A stretch of 17,156 nucleotides of DNA from CAZHWR01 sp964536085 (GTDB taxonomy: Bacteria > Bacillota > Clostridia > Oscillospirales > Ruminococcaceae), in NCBI GenBank assembly GCA_964536085.1, contig CAZHWR010000039.1, forward strand, positions 1 through 17,156, read 5' to 3'. Below are positions 6,769-14,886 of the stretch, piece by piece. The notes beneath the pieces are model-generated. The model was not told the origin of the DNA and ran no database searches. It saw nothing but the letters and a program-made list of their open reading frames with translations. How positions within the stretch are numbered: position 1 is the first letter of the stretch; each line of letters opens with the position of its first letter. A program made the translations under genes and the position numbers.

Positions 6769-7245
6769 TTATTTTTCGGTAAGACAAACAGCGTGCGCCG
6801 CTATCCCCAGTCCTTCGCCGGTAAATCCCAGATTTTCCTCAGTAGTGGCCTTAACGTTTATAACATCAAACGGCACATCAAGCGCCGCGGCGATGTTTTT
6901 GCGCATATCGGTTATATACGGCGCCAGTTTAGGCGCCTGTGCGACAACCGTAATATCCGCATTAACGAGCTTATATCCCCTGTCGGATAAAATATGCCCG
7001 ACCTTTTTTAAAAGCTGTGCGCTGTCCGCGTCTTTAAATTCATCAGAGCTGTCAGGGAAGTATTTACCTATGTCGCCAAGCCCCACGCTTCCGAGCATAG
7101 CGTCCATTAAAGCATGAAGCGCAACGTCCGCGTCCGAATGGCCGAGCAAACCTTTGTCATACGGAATTTCCACTCCGCCCAGTATCAGTTTTCTCCCGTC
7201 TGCAAACTTGTGAACATCATATCCGTGACCAATTCTCAATGCCAT
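6769..7245 (-). CDS. ispF: 2-C-methyl-D-erythritol 2,4-cyclodiphosphate synthase
   Basis: IspF converts CDP-ME 2-phosphate to ME-cyclodiphosphate and CMP, the fifth step of the non-mevalonate isoprenoid pathway. The 158 residues are the usual length. Metal ligands are Asp10 and His12 in GHGYDVHKF, and His44 in DVALHALMDA. The family signature HSDADVALHA is present. The C-terminal block ATTEENLGFTGEGLG (133-147) is the nucleotide-binding segment. The ATG at 7245 is preceded by a GGGGTG about 9 nt away, an adequate site. It does not neighbour ispD or another pathway gene; it is the first of the minus-strand block and diverges from galE, with its own promoter. Confidence 0.96.
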   Translation of the reverse strand: MALRIGHGYDVHKFADGRKLILGGVEIPYDKGLLGHSDADVALHALMDAMLGSVGLGDIGKYFPDSSDEFKDADSAQLLKKVGHILSDRGYKLVNADITVVAQAPKLAPYITDMRKNIAAALDVPFDVINVKATTEENLGFTGEGLGIAAHAVCLTEK

Positions 7246-7315
7246 ATTTATGCACCCCGCTTAGTAATGCTGATTTAACTGTTTACGGCGCGTCTGTTAT
7301 TCGCCGCTCTTTTTT

Positions 7316-7344
7316 ATTTTAACACAGCTTGATATAATTGAAAA
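7316..7344 (-). promoter_or_regulatory. Candidate promoter for ispF
   Basis: On the minus strand, TTTTCA (7339-7344, 4/6 match) and TAAAAT (7316-7321, 5/6 match) are 17 nt apart. The predicted leader of about 60 nt contains a weak CGGCG/CGCCG stem of no obvious meaning. Confidence 0.45.
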
Positions 7345-7378
7345 GCCAAAACTCCTCTGCCGTCTTAATCAAATCATA

Positions 7379-7407
7379 TTGACTTATCAAAAACAATTTG
7401 ATATCAT
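7379..7407 (+). promoter_or_regulatory. Sigma-A-type promoter for galE
   Basis: TTGACT (7379-7384) and TATCAT (7402-7407) are separated by 17 nt, matching the consensus at 5/6 and 4/6. The predicted leader is about 30 nt. A 7-bp inverted repeat, ATCAAAT (7368-7374) and ATTTGAT (7396-7402), brackets the -35 box and spacer and could be an operator, though such AT-rich repeats also arise by chance. Confidence 0.6.
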
Positions 7408-7445
7408 TTTAATGGTAAATTATCTGTATTGAAAGGATTGATAGT

Positions 7446-8456
7446 GTGTCTGTTTTAGTAACCGGCGGTGCCGGATTTATCGGATCGCACACCTGCGTTG
7501 AACTGCTGAATGCAGGCGAAGAGCTTGTTGTTTTGGACAATTTTGTAAATTCAAAGCCAAAAGCGGTTGAAAGAATAAAGGAAATTGCCAACCGCGATTT
7601 TAAATTCTACGAAGCCGATCTGCTCGACCGCGAGGCAATAGAAAAAATATTCGATGAAAACCCCGGCATCGATTCTGTCATACATTTCGCAGGCTTAAAG
7701 GCTGTCGGCGAATCGGTCGCAAAGCCGATAGAGTATTATTACAACAATATAACGGGAACGCTTATTCTTTGCGATGTTATGCGTAAACACGGCGTTAAAA
7801 AAATCGTATTTTCCTCATCCGCAACGGTTTACGGAACTCCGAAAACCGTCCCGATTAAAGAGGATTTCCCGCTTTCCACCACAAACCCTTACGGCTCCAC
7901 TAAGCTGATGATAGAAAACATACTCCGCGATATTTATGTATCCGACAACGAATGGAGTATCGCGCTTTTGCGATACTTCAACCCCATCGGAGCGCACGAA
8001 AGCGGGCTTATAGGGGAAAATCCAAACGGTATTCCCAACAATTTGATGCCATACATCGCGCAGGTAGCTTCGGGAAAGCTCGACCAGCTTTCCGTTTTCG
8101 GAAATGATTATCCTACTCACGACGGCACAGGAGTCAGGGACTACATTCACGTCGTCGACCTCGCAAAGGGTCATATAAAAGCGGTTGAAAAAGTACGCAA
8201 ATCAACCGGGGCGGACGCTTACAACCTCGGAACCGGCAAAGGCTATTCTGTTTTAGATATCGTCAATGCATTTGAAAAGGCAAACGGCGTTAAAGTGAAC
8301 TATAAAGTAACCGATCGCCGCCCGGGGGACATCGCCGAGTGCTATGCGGATCCGAGCTACGCCAAACAGCAGCTTGGCTGGGAAGCAAAATTCGACCTCG
8401 AAAGAATGTGCAAAGACACTTGGAGATTCACAACTCAAAACCCCGAAGGATTTTAA
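7446..8456 (+). CDS. galE: UDP-glucose 4-epimerase
   Basis: GalE interconverts UDP-glucose and UDP-galactose using tightly bound NAD, feeding surface polysaccharide synthesis and galactose use. The 336-residue protein has the extended SDR layout: the glycine motif GGAGFIGS at 7-14; Asp31-Asn32 after the second strand; the catalytic triad Ser124 (in SSSATVYG), Tyr149 and Lys153 (YGSTK); and substrate-binding residues in RYFNPIGAHESG. The C-terminal RRPGDIAECYAD is typical of GalE. The start is GTG at 7446, with AAGGA 8 nt upstream; no in-frame ATG lies near. It is the only plus-strand gene of the window and no other Leloir gene is adjacent. Confidence 0.95.
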   Translation: MSVLVTGGAGFIGSHTCVELLNAGEELVVLDNFVNSKPKAVERIKEIANRDFKFYEADLLDREAIEKIFDENPGIDSVIHFAGLKAVGESVAKPIEYYYNNITGTLILCDVMRKHGVKKIVFSSSATVYGTPKTVPIKEDFPLSTTNPYGSTKLMIENILRDIYVSDNEWSIALLRYFNPIGAHESGLIGENPNGIPNNLMPYIAQVASGKLDQLSVFGNDYPTHDGTGVRDYIHVVDLAKGHIKAVEKVRKSTGADAYNLGTGKGYSVLDIVNAFEKANGVKVNYKVTDRRPGDIAECYADPSYAKQQLGWEAKFDLERMCKDTWRFTTQNPEGF

Positions 8457-8476
8457 TAAACCCTTATATTATGCTA

Positions 8477-8510
8477 AAAAGCGATTAAACCCGACGGTTT
8501 AACCGCTTTT
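8477..8510. terminator. Shared two-way terminator between galE and the CLC gene
   Basis: AAAAGCGATTAAACC (8477-8491) pairs with GGTTTAACCGCTTTT (8496-8510) around a 4-nt loop, with one mismatch. On the plus strand a TTTTATTTT tail follows, 20 nt after the galE stop. On the minus strand a TTTTT tail follows, and the stem already overlaps the stop codon of the CLC gene (8509-8511). One structure thus ends both converging transcripts. Confidence 0.8.
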
Positions 8511-9777
8511 ATTTTGCGTTAATGTTTATGTATTCAGCTTTGAGCTTTGAATATACAATTTTCTGACTGCTATACAGACCGTAATATCCCGAAAGCATAT
8601 ATGAAATCGCACACGCTATCGCAAACAGCAGAAGCCCCTGCGTTCCAAACAGCTCCACGCTTAAAAGCACTGCCGCTGTCGGGCAATTTGCCACGCCGCA
8701 AAAAAGCGCGGTCAAGCCGACAGCCGCGCCGAACTGAGGCGGAAGACCGATAAGACCTCCGACCACGCACCCGAAGGTCGAACCTATAAACAACGTGGGA
8801 ACAATTTCTCCGCCCTTAAATCCCGCACCGATAGTGACGGCGGTAAATATGATTTTGAGCAAAAATGCAAACGGCTGCGCTTCGCCGCTAAGAGCCTTTT
8901 GAATAACATCCATACCCGCGCCGTTGTAGTCATACGTTCCGACAAGCAGTGTGAGAGCTATCATACCGGCGCCGCCGATCGCCGCGCGGAGCCATTCGTT
9001 CGGGATCCATTTTGCGAGCCATTTGTGCGAATACCGCATTGCGGCGCAGAATAAAATGCTCAAAATCGCGCATCCTATCGCCAAAAAAACGACCCGCCAA
9101 ACCGAATCCACTGAAAGCTCAGGTATATTCGCAATATTAAAGCGCATCGGCTGTATACCGAAAAGGCGTGAAATCCCAAACGCCGATACCGATGCGGCAA
9201 TACACGGAACAGCGGCGGAATAATACAGCAGTCCCACGCTTATGACCTCCATGGCAAATAAAACCGCTGTCAGCGGGGTGCCGAACAACGCGGAAAAAAC
9301 GCTGCTCATACCGCACATCACAATCAAGTGCATATCCTTTTCGTCAAGCCGAAAAATTCCGCCCACTAAGCTTCCAATCGAGCCTCCGAGCTGAAGCGCC
9401 GCGCCCTCGCGTCCGGCGGAGCCGCCCAAAAGATGGGTAATAACCGTGCTGACAAAAATCAGCGGCGCCAATAAAATCGGCGGCTTATTCTTGGTTCGGA
9501 TAGCGTCGATCACCTGGTTTGTGCCCACCGACTGCTCAACGCGGCAGATTTTATATAATCCGACAATTGTAATGCCTCCGAGAGGCAAAAACCATATAAG
9601 CATACTGTTGCCCGCGCGCAGCCCGGTTGCATACTCCACGCTTATATGAAACAGCGAGCCTATAAAACCGCCGAGAACGCCCGTAAGCACAGCTAGCAGA
9701 ATCCATCGTATAAAAGTGCAAAGATAGTTTGCCGCCGAGCGCAGTTTTTTTATACAAAGCTGTTTTATTTGAGCCAT
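8509..9777 (-). CDS. CLC-family anion/proton antiporter or channel, possibly of the fluoride-exporting (CLC-F-like) branch
   Basis: This 422-residue polytopic membrane protein has about ten or more hydrophobic helices typical of the CLC fold. The key motif GREG is at 122-125 (gating Glu124), followed by GTPLTAVLFAMEV with Glu177 in the position of the internal proton-handling region. The third filter motif reads GFKGGEIVP (319-327) in place of the classic GxFxP. The first motif is VGTNQVID (84-91), not GSGIP. These variants recall the fluoride/proton antiporter branch as I remember it, but the residue pattern is not an exact match, so the transported ion remains open. I chose ATG 9777: GGGAGGG lies 5 nt upstream; an ATG eight codons earlier overlaps that site. 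No fluoride riboswitch was seen in the short leader. Single-gene unit with its own promoter and a terminator overlapping its stop. Confidence 0.85.
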   Translation of the reverse strand: MAQIKQLCIKKLRSAANYLCTFIRWILLAVLTGVLGGFIGSLFHISVEYATGLRAGNSMLIWFLPLGGITIVGLYKICRVEQSVGTNQVIDAIRTKNKPPILLAPLIFVSTVITHLLGGSAGREGAALQLGGSIGSLVGGIFRLDEKDMHLIVMCGMSSVFSALFGTPLTAVLFAMEVISVGLLYYSAAVPCIAASVSAFGISRLFGIQPMRFNIANIPELSVDSVWRVVFLAIGCAILSILFCAAMRYSHKWLAKWIPNEWLRAAIGGAGMIALTLLVGTYDYNGAGMDVIQKALSGEAQPFAFLLKIIFTAVTIGAGFKGGEIVPTLFIGSTFGCVVGGLIGLPPQFGAAVGLTALFCGVANCPTAAVLLSVELFGTQGLLLFAIACAISYMLSGYYGLYSSQKIVYSKLKAEYININAK

Positions 9778-9799
9778 ACTGTCCCTCCCATTTTTATAC

Positions 9800-9828
9800 A
9801 TTTTATCACAGATGCCACGAATTGTGCA
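9800..9828 (-). promoter_or_regulatory. Candidate promoter for the CLC gene
   Basis: On the minus strand, TGCACA (9823-9828, 4/6 match) and TAAAAT (9800-9805, 5/6 match) are 17 nt apart. The predicted leader is only about 15-20 nt, just long enough for the GGGAGGG site. Confidence 0.4.
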
Positions 9829-9846
9829 ATCGGCTTAAATACTCAA

Positions 9847-9878
9847 AAGGCTCCGGGATTATAAATTCCCGAAGCCTT
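9847..9878 (-). terminator. Intrinsic terminator after the transporter gene
   Basis: On the minus strand, AAGGCTTCGGGA (9878-9867) pairs with TCCCGGAGCCTT (9858-9847) across an 8-nt AT loop: 12 pairs with one G-T wobble, then a TTTT tail. It lies about 25 nt past the stop of the DMT transporter gene and separates it from the CLC gene. Confidence 0.85.
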
Positions 9879-9903
9879 AAATAAAATACGGTGATTGCAT
9901 TTC

Positions 9904-10755
9904 TCAGCAAAGAATCTTAAGTCCCGCTATTCCGACAATACAGATAACGCTGCCCAGAATATTAAGCGGATTACCGCCCTTGCTTTTAATAATATCCAAA
10001 ACAAACAGTGAAATCAGCAAAAGCGGCTGAATCAGCGAATAGTCCGTCAGGCTGATGAGTATAACAGCATTTTCAGCAATAATTCCTATAACGTTTGGGA
10101 TCCGAGCGAGAAAAACATAAACAGCCGAGCTTTTATAGGTTTTGTAAAGCGATGCGGGCTTCACCTTTATCAGCATTCCCACGGTAATAATTATCATAGC
10201 AATATACACCGCCATATTCGGAGAAATATACTCCTCTCCCGCTTTCATAACAAGCCCGTAGCCGTATTTAGAAAGCAGATAAAGCGCCAAAAACACCGCA
10301 ACGGTACGATAATTCACCTTGCCCTTGTTGCTTTTTGCAATCAAAAACAGCCCCGCCACCGTCACGGTTATAAACGCTATACCCCACACAGAAAATCCTT
10401 TGGTGGCAAATATTATATCCGAAAAATACGAAAAAAATATCGTTATTCCAAGCCATGCTTTCAGTTCAAACGCCGAAAGCTCCGTAAGCACCTTTGAAAC
10501 CGTTAAAAACTCCGTAAGCTTTATCACAGAACATGCCGCAACAATAGCCAAAGCCTGCCATGTAAAGCTTATATGAGTATCTAAAAACGGCAGAGCAACC
10601 GTCATAAACACGGCGGTGGATAACGTCATAATAAAGGTGTAATCAAAGCCGTCCATCTTTGCTTTCGCAATGGCGAATTTATCGTTAGTCGAAGTTATGG
10701 TATAACAGACGACGACTATAAGCATCAATATCAAAAATACGCACTTTCCTTTCAA
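9904..10755 (-). CDS. DMT-superfamily (EamA-like) membrane transporter
   Basis: This 283-residue protein is almost entirely hydrophobic, with about ten predicted helices in two halves split by a charged loop near residues 142-148 (KSNKGKV). This is the drug/metabolite transporter layout. The last helix (NPLNILGSVICIVGIAGLKIL) resembles the end of EamA domains. The substrate is unknown; the isomerase gene 7 nt upstream in the same operon suggests a sugar, polyol or related metabolite, which is inference. The start is not settled. The longest frame begins at a TTG (10755) without a good ribosome site. A TTG at 10734 has AAAGGAAAG 9 nt upstream and would give 276 residues. The first ATG is at 10725. 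Confidence 0.7.
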   Translation of the reverse strand: MKGKCVFLILMLIVVVCYTITSTNDKFAIAKAKMDGFDYTFIMTLSTAVFMTVALPFLDTHISFTWQALAIVAACSVIKLTEFLTVSKVLTELSAFELKAWLGITIFFSYFSDIIFATKGFSVWGIAFITVTVAGLFLIAKSNKGKVNYRTVAVFLALYLLSKYGYGLVMKAGEEYISPNMAVYIAMIIITVGMLIKVKPASLYKTYKSSAVYVFLARIPNVIGIIAENAVILISLTDYSLIQPLLLISLFVLDIIKSKGGNPLNILGSVICIVGIAGLKILC

Positions 10756-10762
10756 AACGGAT

Positions 10763-11596
10763 TCAAATACGCGATATTATGCGTTTTAACGCATCGCTTG
10801 CGCAATCGAACGCCTCACGCGAATCGCTGAACGCATTTTGATGTAAAAGCGAAGCTCTTTCAAGCTTGTCAGAGCCGATAAAATCAAAAAGGTGCGGCTC
10901 TAGCGTTAAAACCTCTCCTCCGGCTTGTTTATACTTTTTCAAAATAGTTTCAAGATTCCCGATTCCGTCCCCCGCGGGAACAACAGTGCCGTCTGCAAGC
11001 GCGTCTTTGACATGGATGTATTTAACATACTGCTTTGTCATTTCCCATGCGCTCAAAGTGTCCTGACCACACTGAATGTAGTTGGCAGGGTCAAAAATCG
11101 CTTTTATTTGTGGAAACGTTTTATGTATTTCAAGGCATCTTTTTGCAATGTCGCCATAGATGTCCTTTTCATTTTCATGGCAAAGCGTAACTCCGCTCCC
11201 CTCGGCTGTTTCGCAAAACGCGCCCAGTCTGTCGATAACCTCATTTTTGCACTCATCGGGATTTTCACCTGTAAAAAAGCTGAAAAGACGTATGTTTTCC
11301 GCCCCGAGTATCAACGCAGTCTCAAGAGTCTTTTTAAAGCTGTCTAAATGCTCGTTAAAATCCTCGTTTATCCCTACCTTGCCTATAGGCGAGCCTATCG
11401 ACCAAACGACTAATCCATTACCGTCAAGCATTTTTTTGATATCCTTTAACTCTACATGGGAATAATCGATAATGTTTTTCCCGCCTACCCCCCTTATTTC
11501 CGTTCCGTCCAATCCGTTTTCATTTAAAGCGCTAATCTGCTGCGAAAGGCTGTCGCCCGCTTCATCTGAAAATGCAAATATTTTAAAGCATGCCAT
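10763..11596 (-). CDS. Sugar-phosphate isomerase/epimerase-like TIM-barrel protein
   Basis: The 277 residues fit the AP-endonuclease-2-type TIM barrel shared by xylose isomerase-like sugar isomerases and epimerases. The metal-binding set expected for the family is visible: Glu141 in LCHEN, Asp169 in IFDPANY, His195 in YIHVKDA, and Glu233 in LTLEPH. The N-terminus lacks a signal peptide. The exact substrate cannot be told from sequence. The ATG at 11596 has a strong GGGGAGGA about 10 nt upstream. It is the first gene of a two-gene operon with the DMT transporter and is preceded by a very good promoter. Confidence 0.85.
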   Translation of the reverse strand: MACFKIFAFSDEAGDSLSQQISALNENGLDGTEIRGVGGKNIIDYSHVELKDIKKMLDGNGLVVWSIGSPIGKVGINEDFNEHLDSFKKTLETALILGAENIRLFSFFTGENPDECKNEVIDRLGAFCETAEGSGVTLCHENEKDIYGDIAKRCLEIHKTFPQIKAIFDPANYIQCGQDTLSAWEMTKQYVKYIHVKDALADGTVVPAGDGIGNLETILKKYKQAGGEVLTLEPHLFDFIGSDKLERASLLHQNAFSDSREAFDCASDALKRIISRI

Positions 11597-11633
11597 AAGC
11601 CACGCTTCCTCCCCAAAGATAAATTCATCATAA

Positions 11634-11662
11634 ATTATAGCTTAAGCTCTGCGGATTTTCAA
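11634..11662 (-). promoter_or_regulatory. Strong sigma-A promoter for the isomerase-transporter operon
   Basis: On the minus strand, TTGAAA (11657-11662, 5/6) and a perfect TATAAT (11634-11639) are 17 nt apart. This is the closest match to consensus in the window. The predicted leader is about 30 nt. Confidence 0.75.
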
Positions 11663-11700
11663 TTGTATATACATTCTTCAACATTGCAAAAACAGACATA

Positions 11701-11737
11701 AAAAAGCGGCGGAACAACAAACTGCCCCGCCGTTTTT
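11701..11737. terminator. Terminator at the end of the hrcA-grpE-dnaK-dnaJ operon
   Basis: CGGCGG (11707-11712) pairs with CCGCCG (11727-11732) around a 14-nt loop, flanked by A and T runs (11701-11705 and 11733-11737) that can add to the stem. On the minus strand a T-run follows. It starts about 33 nt past the dnaJ stop. Confidence 0.7.
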
Positions 11738-11769
11738 CAATTTCAATAGGTGTATTGCCCTTGGGATTA

Positions 11770-12930
11770 TCAGTCTTTAAAAGCGTCTTTTATCTTATCG
11801 AAGAAGCCCTTGCGCTTTTCGTAATTCTTATCTGAAAGATTATCGTCCAGCTTTTTGATCGACGCCTTCTGCTCTTTTGTCAAATTGCGCGGGACTTCTA
11901 TGTTCACCTCAACATACTGGTCGCCCCTGCGGGTGCTGTTAAGATTCTTAACGCCCTTTGAACGGAGCCGGAATACCGTTCCGGGCTGAGTTCCCTCGGA
12001 AATAGTGTATTTGACCTTGCCGTCGATAGTCGGTACGGTAACCTCAGATCCAAGAACCGCCTGTGCGTAAGTTATAGGCAGATGCACCCAAATATCATAT
12101 CCTCTGCGCTCGAAGATAGCGTCCGGGCGAATAGTAACGGTTATAAGCAAATCTCCCGCCGAGCCGCCGTTAACGCCGTGATTGCCCTTGCCGCGGACTG
12201 AAAGAACCTGACCGTCGTCAATACCCTCGGGAATATCCACCGTTATCGTATGCGACTTTCTCACTCTGCCCGAACCTGAGCAATTAGGACAGGGGTTTTC
12301 AATAATCTGACCTTTTCCTCCACACCGAGAACAAGACCGAGTGGATGACATAACGCCGAACGGAGTCCTCTGCTGAACGTTCACCTGCCCTGTACCGTGG
12401 CAGTCGGGACAGGTTTTGGGCGACGTGCCGTTTTTGGCTCCCGAACCCCGGCAATCCTGGCACCGAACCATTGAGCTTATTTGAATATCCTTTTTGCAGC
12501 CCTTGCACGCCTCCATGAATCCGATGGTTACACTTGATTTAATATCGCTGCCGCGGCGCGGCGCATTTGGATTGGCGCGGCGCGAGCCTCCGCCGAATCC
12601 TCCGCCGAACACACTGTCAAAAATATCGCCGATGTCAAAATCCATCCCCATTCCGCCAAACCCGCCGTAGCCGCCGGAGGCTCCGCCCGCGGCAGCGGAC
12701 GGGTCGACTCCCGCATGACCGAACTGGTCGTACCGTGCGCGCTTTTGCGAATCAGACAAAACCTCGTATGCTTCGTTGACCTCTTTAAAACGGGCTTCCG
12801 CTTGCTTATCTCCCGGATTTAAATCAGGGTGGTATTTTTTTGCAAGCTTTCGGTATGCGCTTTTAAGCTCGTCGTCACTGCACCCTTTACTTACCCCTAA
12901 TACCTCATAATAATCTCTTTTGTCCGCCAA
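11770..12930 (-). CDS. dnaJ: Chaperone protein DnaJ
   Basis: DnaJ delivers unfolded proteins to DnaK and stimulates its ATPase. The 386-residue protein is a full type I (class A) DnaJ: a J domain at 1-70 with the HPD motif at 34-36; a Gly/Phe-rich linker (about 75-120); the zinc-binding region with all four CxxCxGxG repeats (CQDCRGSG, CPDCHGTG, CSRCGGKG and CPNCSGSG, about 157-222); and the C-terminal substrate-binding domains. An extra CKGC just before the first repeat (142-145) is not one of the zinc motifs. The start is TTG at 12930, with GTGGG about 8 nt upstream; no in-frame ATG is available and MADKRDYYEVLG is the expected N-terminus. It follows dnaK by 44 nt and is the last gene of the operon. 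Confidence 0.97.
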   Translation of the reverse strand: MADKRDYYEVLGVSKGCSDDELKSAYRKLAKKYHPDLNPGDKQAEARFKEVNEAYEVLSDSQKRARYDQFGHAGVDPSAAAGGASGGYGGFGGMGMDFDIGDIFDSVFGGGFGGGSRRANPNAPRRGSDIKSSVTIGFMEACKGCKKDIQISSMVRCQDCRGSGAKNGTSPKTCPDCHGTGQVNVQQRTPFGVMSSTRSCSRCGGKGQIIENPCPNCSGSGRVRKSHTITVDIPEGIDDGQVLSVRGKGNHGVNGGSAGDLLITVTIRPDAIFERRGYDIWVHLPITYAQAVLGSEVTVPTIDGKVKYTISEGTQPGTVFRLRSKGVKNLNSTRRGDQYVEVNIEVPRNLTKEQKASIKKLDDNLSDKNYEKRKGFFDKIKDAFKD

Positions 12931-12974
12931 AATATTTACCCACTTTCAGGATTTATGCAAAAATAAAACGCAAA

Positions 12975-14825
12975 TTATTTATCGTCCGCGTCGCTGAAAT
13001 CAGCGTCGACAACATTGTCGTCATTTCCGGAAGCGCCTGCATCTGCTCCGGGTGCGGCTCCGGCATTGGCTCCCGCCGCCTGAGCGTCTTGCGCAGCCTG
13101 CTGATAAAGCTTTGTGGAAACCTCGTAAAACGCCTTTTCAAGCTCTTCGGTTTTTGCTTTTATAGCGTCGTTATCCGTTCCTTTTAACACTTCCTTAAGG
13201 GCGTCCACTTTTTCCTGAAGATTCTTCTTTTCATCCTCAGAAACTTTATCGCCTATTTCGCCGAGCGTTTTTTCACTCTGGAAAACAAGATTTTCAGCGT
13301 TGTTTCTCGTGTCGGTTTCCTCGCGTTTTTTCTTGTCTTCCTCAGCAAACTGCTCCGCTTCCTTGACTGCCTTGTCAATGTCTTCCTTGCTCATATTGGA
13401 GGAGCTGGAAATCGTGATATTCTGCTCTTTGCCCGTACCCAAATCCTTGGCGGAAACATGAACGATACCGTTTGCGTCGATGTCGAAGGTTACTTCGATC
13501 TGAGGAACGCCTCTGGGAGCGGAGGGAATACCGTCGAGATGGAACATACCGAGCGATTTGTTGTCTTTTGCAAACTCGCGTTCACCCTGTAAAACATTGA
13601 TTTCAACCGACGTCTGACCGTCCGCCGCAGTCGAGAATATCTGCGATTTTTTGGTCGGGATAGTTGTATTTCTATCGATGATCTTTGTGCAAACGCCGCC
13701 GAGAGTCTCAAGACCGAGCGAAAGCGGGGTAACATCCAAAAGCAGAAGGCCCTTAACGTCTCCGCCTAAAACGCCGCCCTGAATTGCAGCACCGACAGCA
13801 ACGCACTCGTCTGGGTTGATACCCTTGAACGCGTCTTTTCCGATAAGGCCTTTAACCGCTTCCTGTACAGCGGGTATACGGGTAGAGCCGCCGACCAAAA
13901 GAACCTTGTTGAGGTCGCCAGTGGAAAGTCCGGCGTCGGATAAAGCCTGTTTTACAGGACCTATTGTCGCGTCTACCAAGTCAGCCGTAAGCTCGTTGAA
14001 TTTGATGCGCGTTAAGCTTGTATCTAAATGCTTGGGACCTGTTGCGTCCGCTGTGATAAACGGGAGATTGATAGCTGTCGAAGGCATGCCCGAAAGCTCG
14101 ATTTTGGCTTTTTCCGCCGCCTCTTTAAGCCTTTGCATAGCCATTTTATCCTGCGAAAGGTCTACGCCGTTTGATTTTTTAAATTCGTCAACCAGCCAAT
14201 CGATAATGCGCTGGTCAAAATCGTCGCCTCCGAGCTTGTTGTTACCCGCAGTCGCCAAAACTTCCTGAACGCCGTCGCCCATTTCGATTATCGAAACATC
14301 GAACGTACCGCCGCCGAGGTCGTATACCATTATCTTCTGGTCGTTTTCCTTGTCAACGCCGTATGCAAGCGCCGCGGCAGTAGGCTCGTTGATGATTCTT
14401 TTAACTTCAAGACCTGCGATTTTACCCGCGTCTTTAGTAGCCTGCCTCTGAGCGTCGGTAAAATATGCGGGAACGGTGATGACTGCCTCTGTCACGCTCT
14501 CGCCGAGATACGCTTCCGCGTCTGACTTAAGCTTCTGCAAAACCATTGCGGAAATCTCCTGAGGCGTATAAGCCTTGCCCTCGATATTTACTTTATAATC
14601 GCTTCCCATATGACGTTTTATAGAACTGATAGTATTGTCGGGATTTGTGATAGCCTGTCTTTTTGCGACCTGACCAACCATTCTTTCACCATTTTTGGCA
14701 AAACCGACAACGCTGGGGGTAGTTCTCGCACCCTCCGGATTGGGGATAACGACGGCTTCGCCGCCCTCCATTACCGCAACACACGAGTTAGTTGTTCCTA
14801 AATCGATACCTATGATTTTTGACAT
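12975..14825 (-). CDS. dnaK: Chaperone protein DnaK (Hsp70)
   Basis: DnaK is the ATP-driven Hsp70 that binds exposed hydrophobic segments of proteins in the cytoplasm. The 616 residues show the phosphate-binding GIDLGTTNS (6-14); YDLGGGTFDVS (168-178) with the autophosphorylation-type Thr174; VGGSTRIPAV (311-320); and the interdomain linker VKGLLLLDVTP (357-367). The substrate-binding domain follows, then a Gly/Ala-rich tail ending VVDADFSDADDK. The sequence lacks the N-terminal insert found in Gram-negative DnaK, in keeping with a Firmicute. I chose ATG 14825: GGAGGA lies 7 nt upstream, and MSKIIGIDLG is the family N-terminus. The longer frame to 14840 would start inside that ribosome site. 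It lies 61 nt after grpE. Confidence 0.98.
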   Translation of the reverse strand: MSKIIGIDLGTTNSCVAVMEGGEAVVIPNPEGARTTPSVVGFAKNGERMVGQVAKRQAITNPDNTISSIKRHMGSDYKVNIEGKAYTPQEISAMVLQKLKSDAEAYLGESVTEAVITVPAYFTDAQRQATKDAGKIAGLEVKRIINEPTAAALAYGVDKENDQKIMVYDLGGGTFDVSIIEMGDGVQEVLATAGNNKLGGDDFDQRIIDWLVDEFKKSNGVDLSQDKMAMQRLKEAAEKAKIELSGMPSTAINLPFITADATGPKHLDTSLTRIKFNELTADLVDATIGPVKQALSDAGLSTGDLNKVLLVGGSTRIPAVQEAVKGLIGKDAFKGINPDECVAVGAAIQGGVLGGDVKGLLLLDVTPLSLGLETLGGVCTKIIDRNTTIPTKKSQIFSTAADGQTSVEINVLQGEREFAKDNKSLGMFHLDGIPSAPRGVPQIEVTFDIDANGIVHVSAKDLGTGKEQNITISSSSNMSKEDIDKAVKEAEQFAEEDKKKREETDTRNNAENLVFQSEKTLGEIGDKVSEDEKKNLQEKVDALKEVLKGTDNDAIKAKTEELEKAFYEVSTKLYQQAAQDAQAAGANAGAAPGADAGASGNDDNVVDADFSDADDK

Positions 14826-14886
14826 AATAAATTCCTCCATGAATAATTTTACTGTTAAATGTTATGTTATGCGTAATGCATTATGT

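Noticed and set aside
9778..9846. Fluoride riboswitch before the CLC gene
   Set aside because: Looked for the conserved fluoride-sensing core in the leader; it is absent and the predicted leader is under 20 nt.
13816..14268. 150-codon plus-strand frame
   Set aside because: Antisense shadow of dnaK, a common artefact of its codon pattern.
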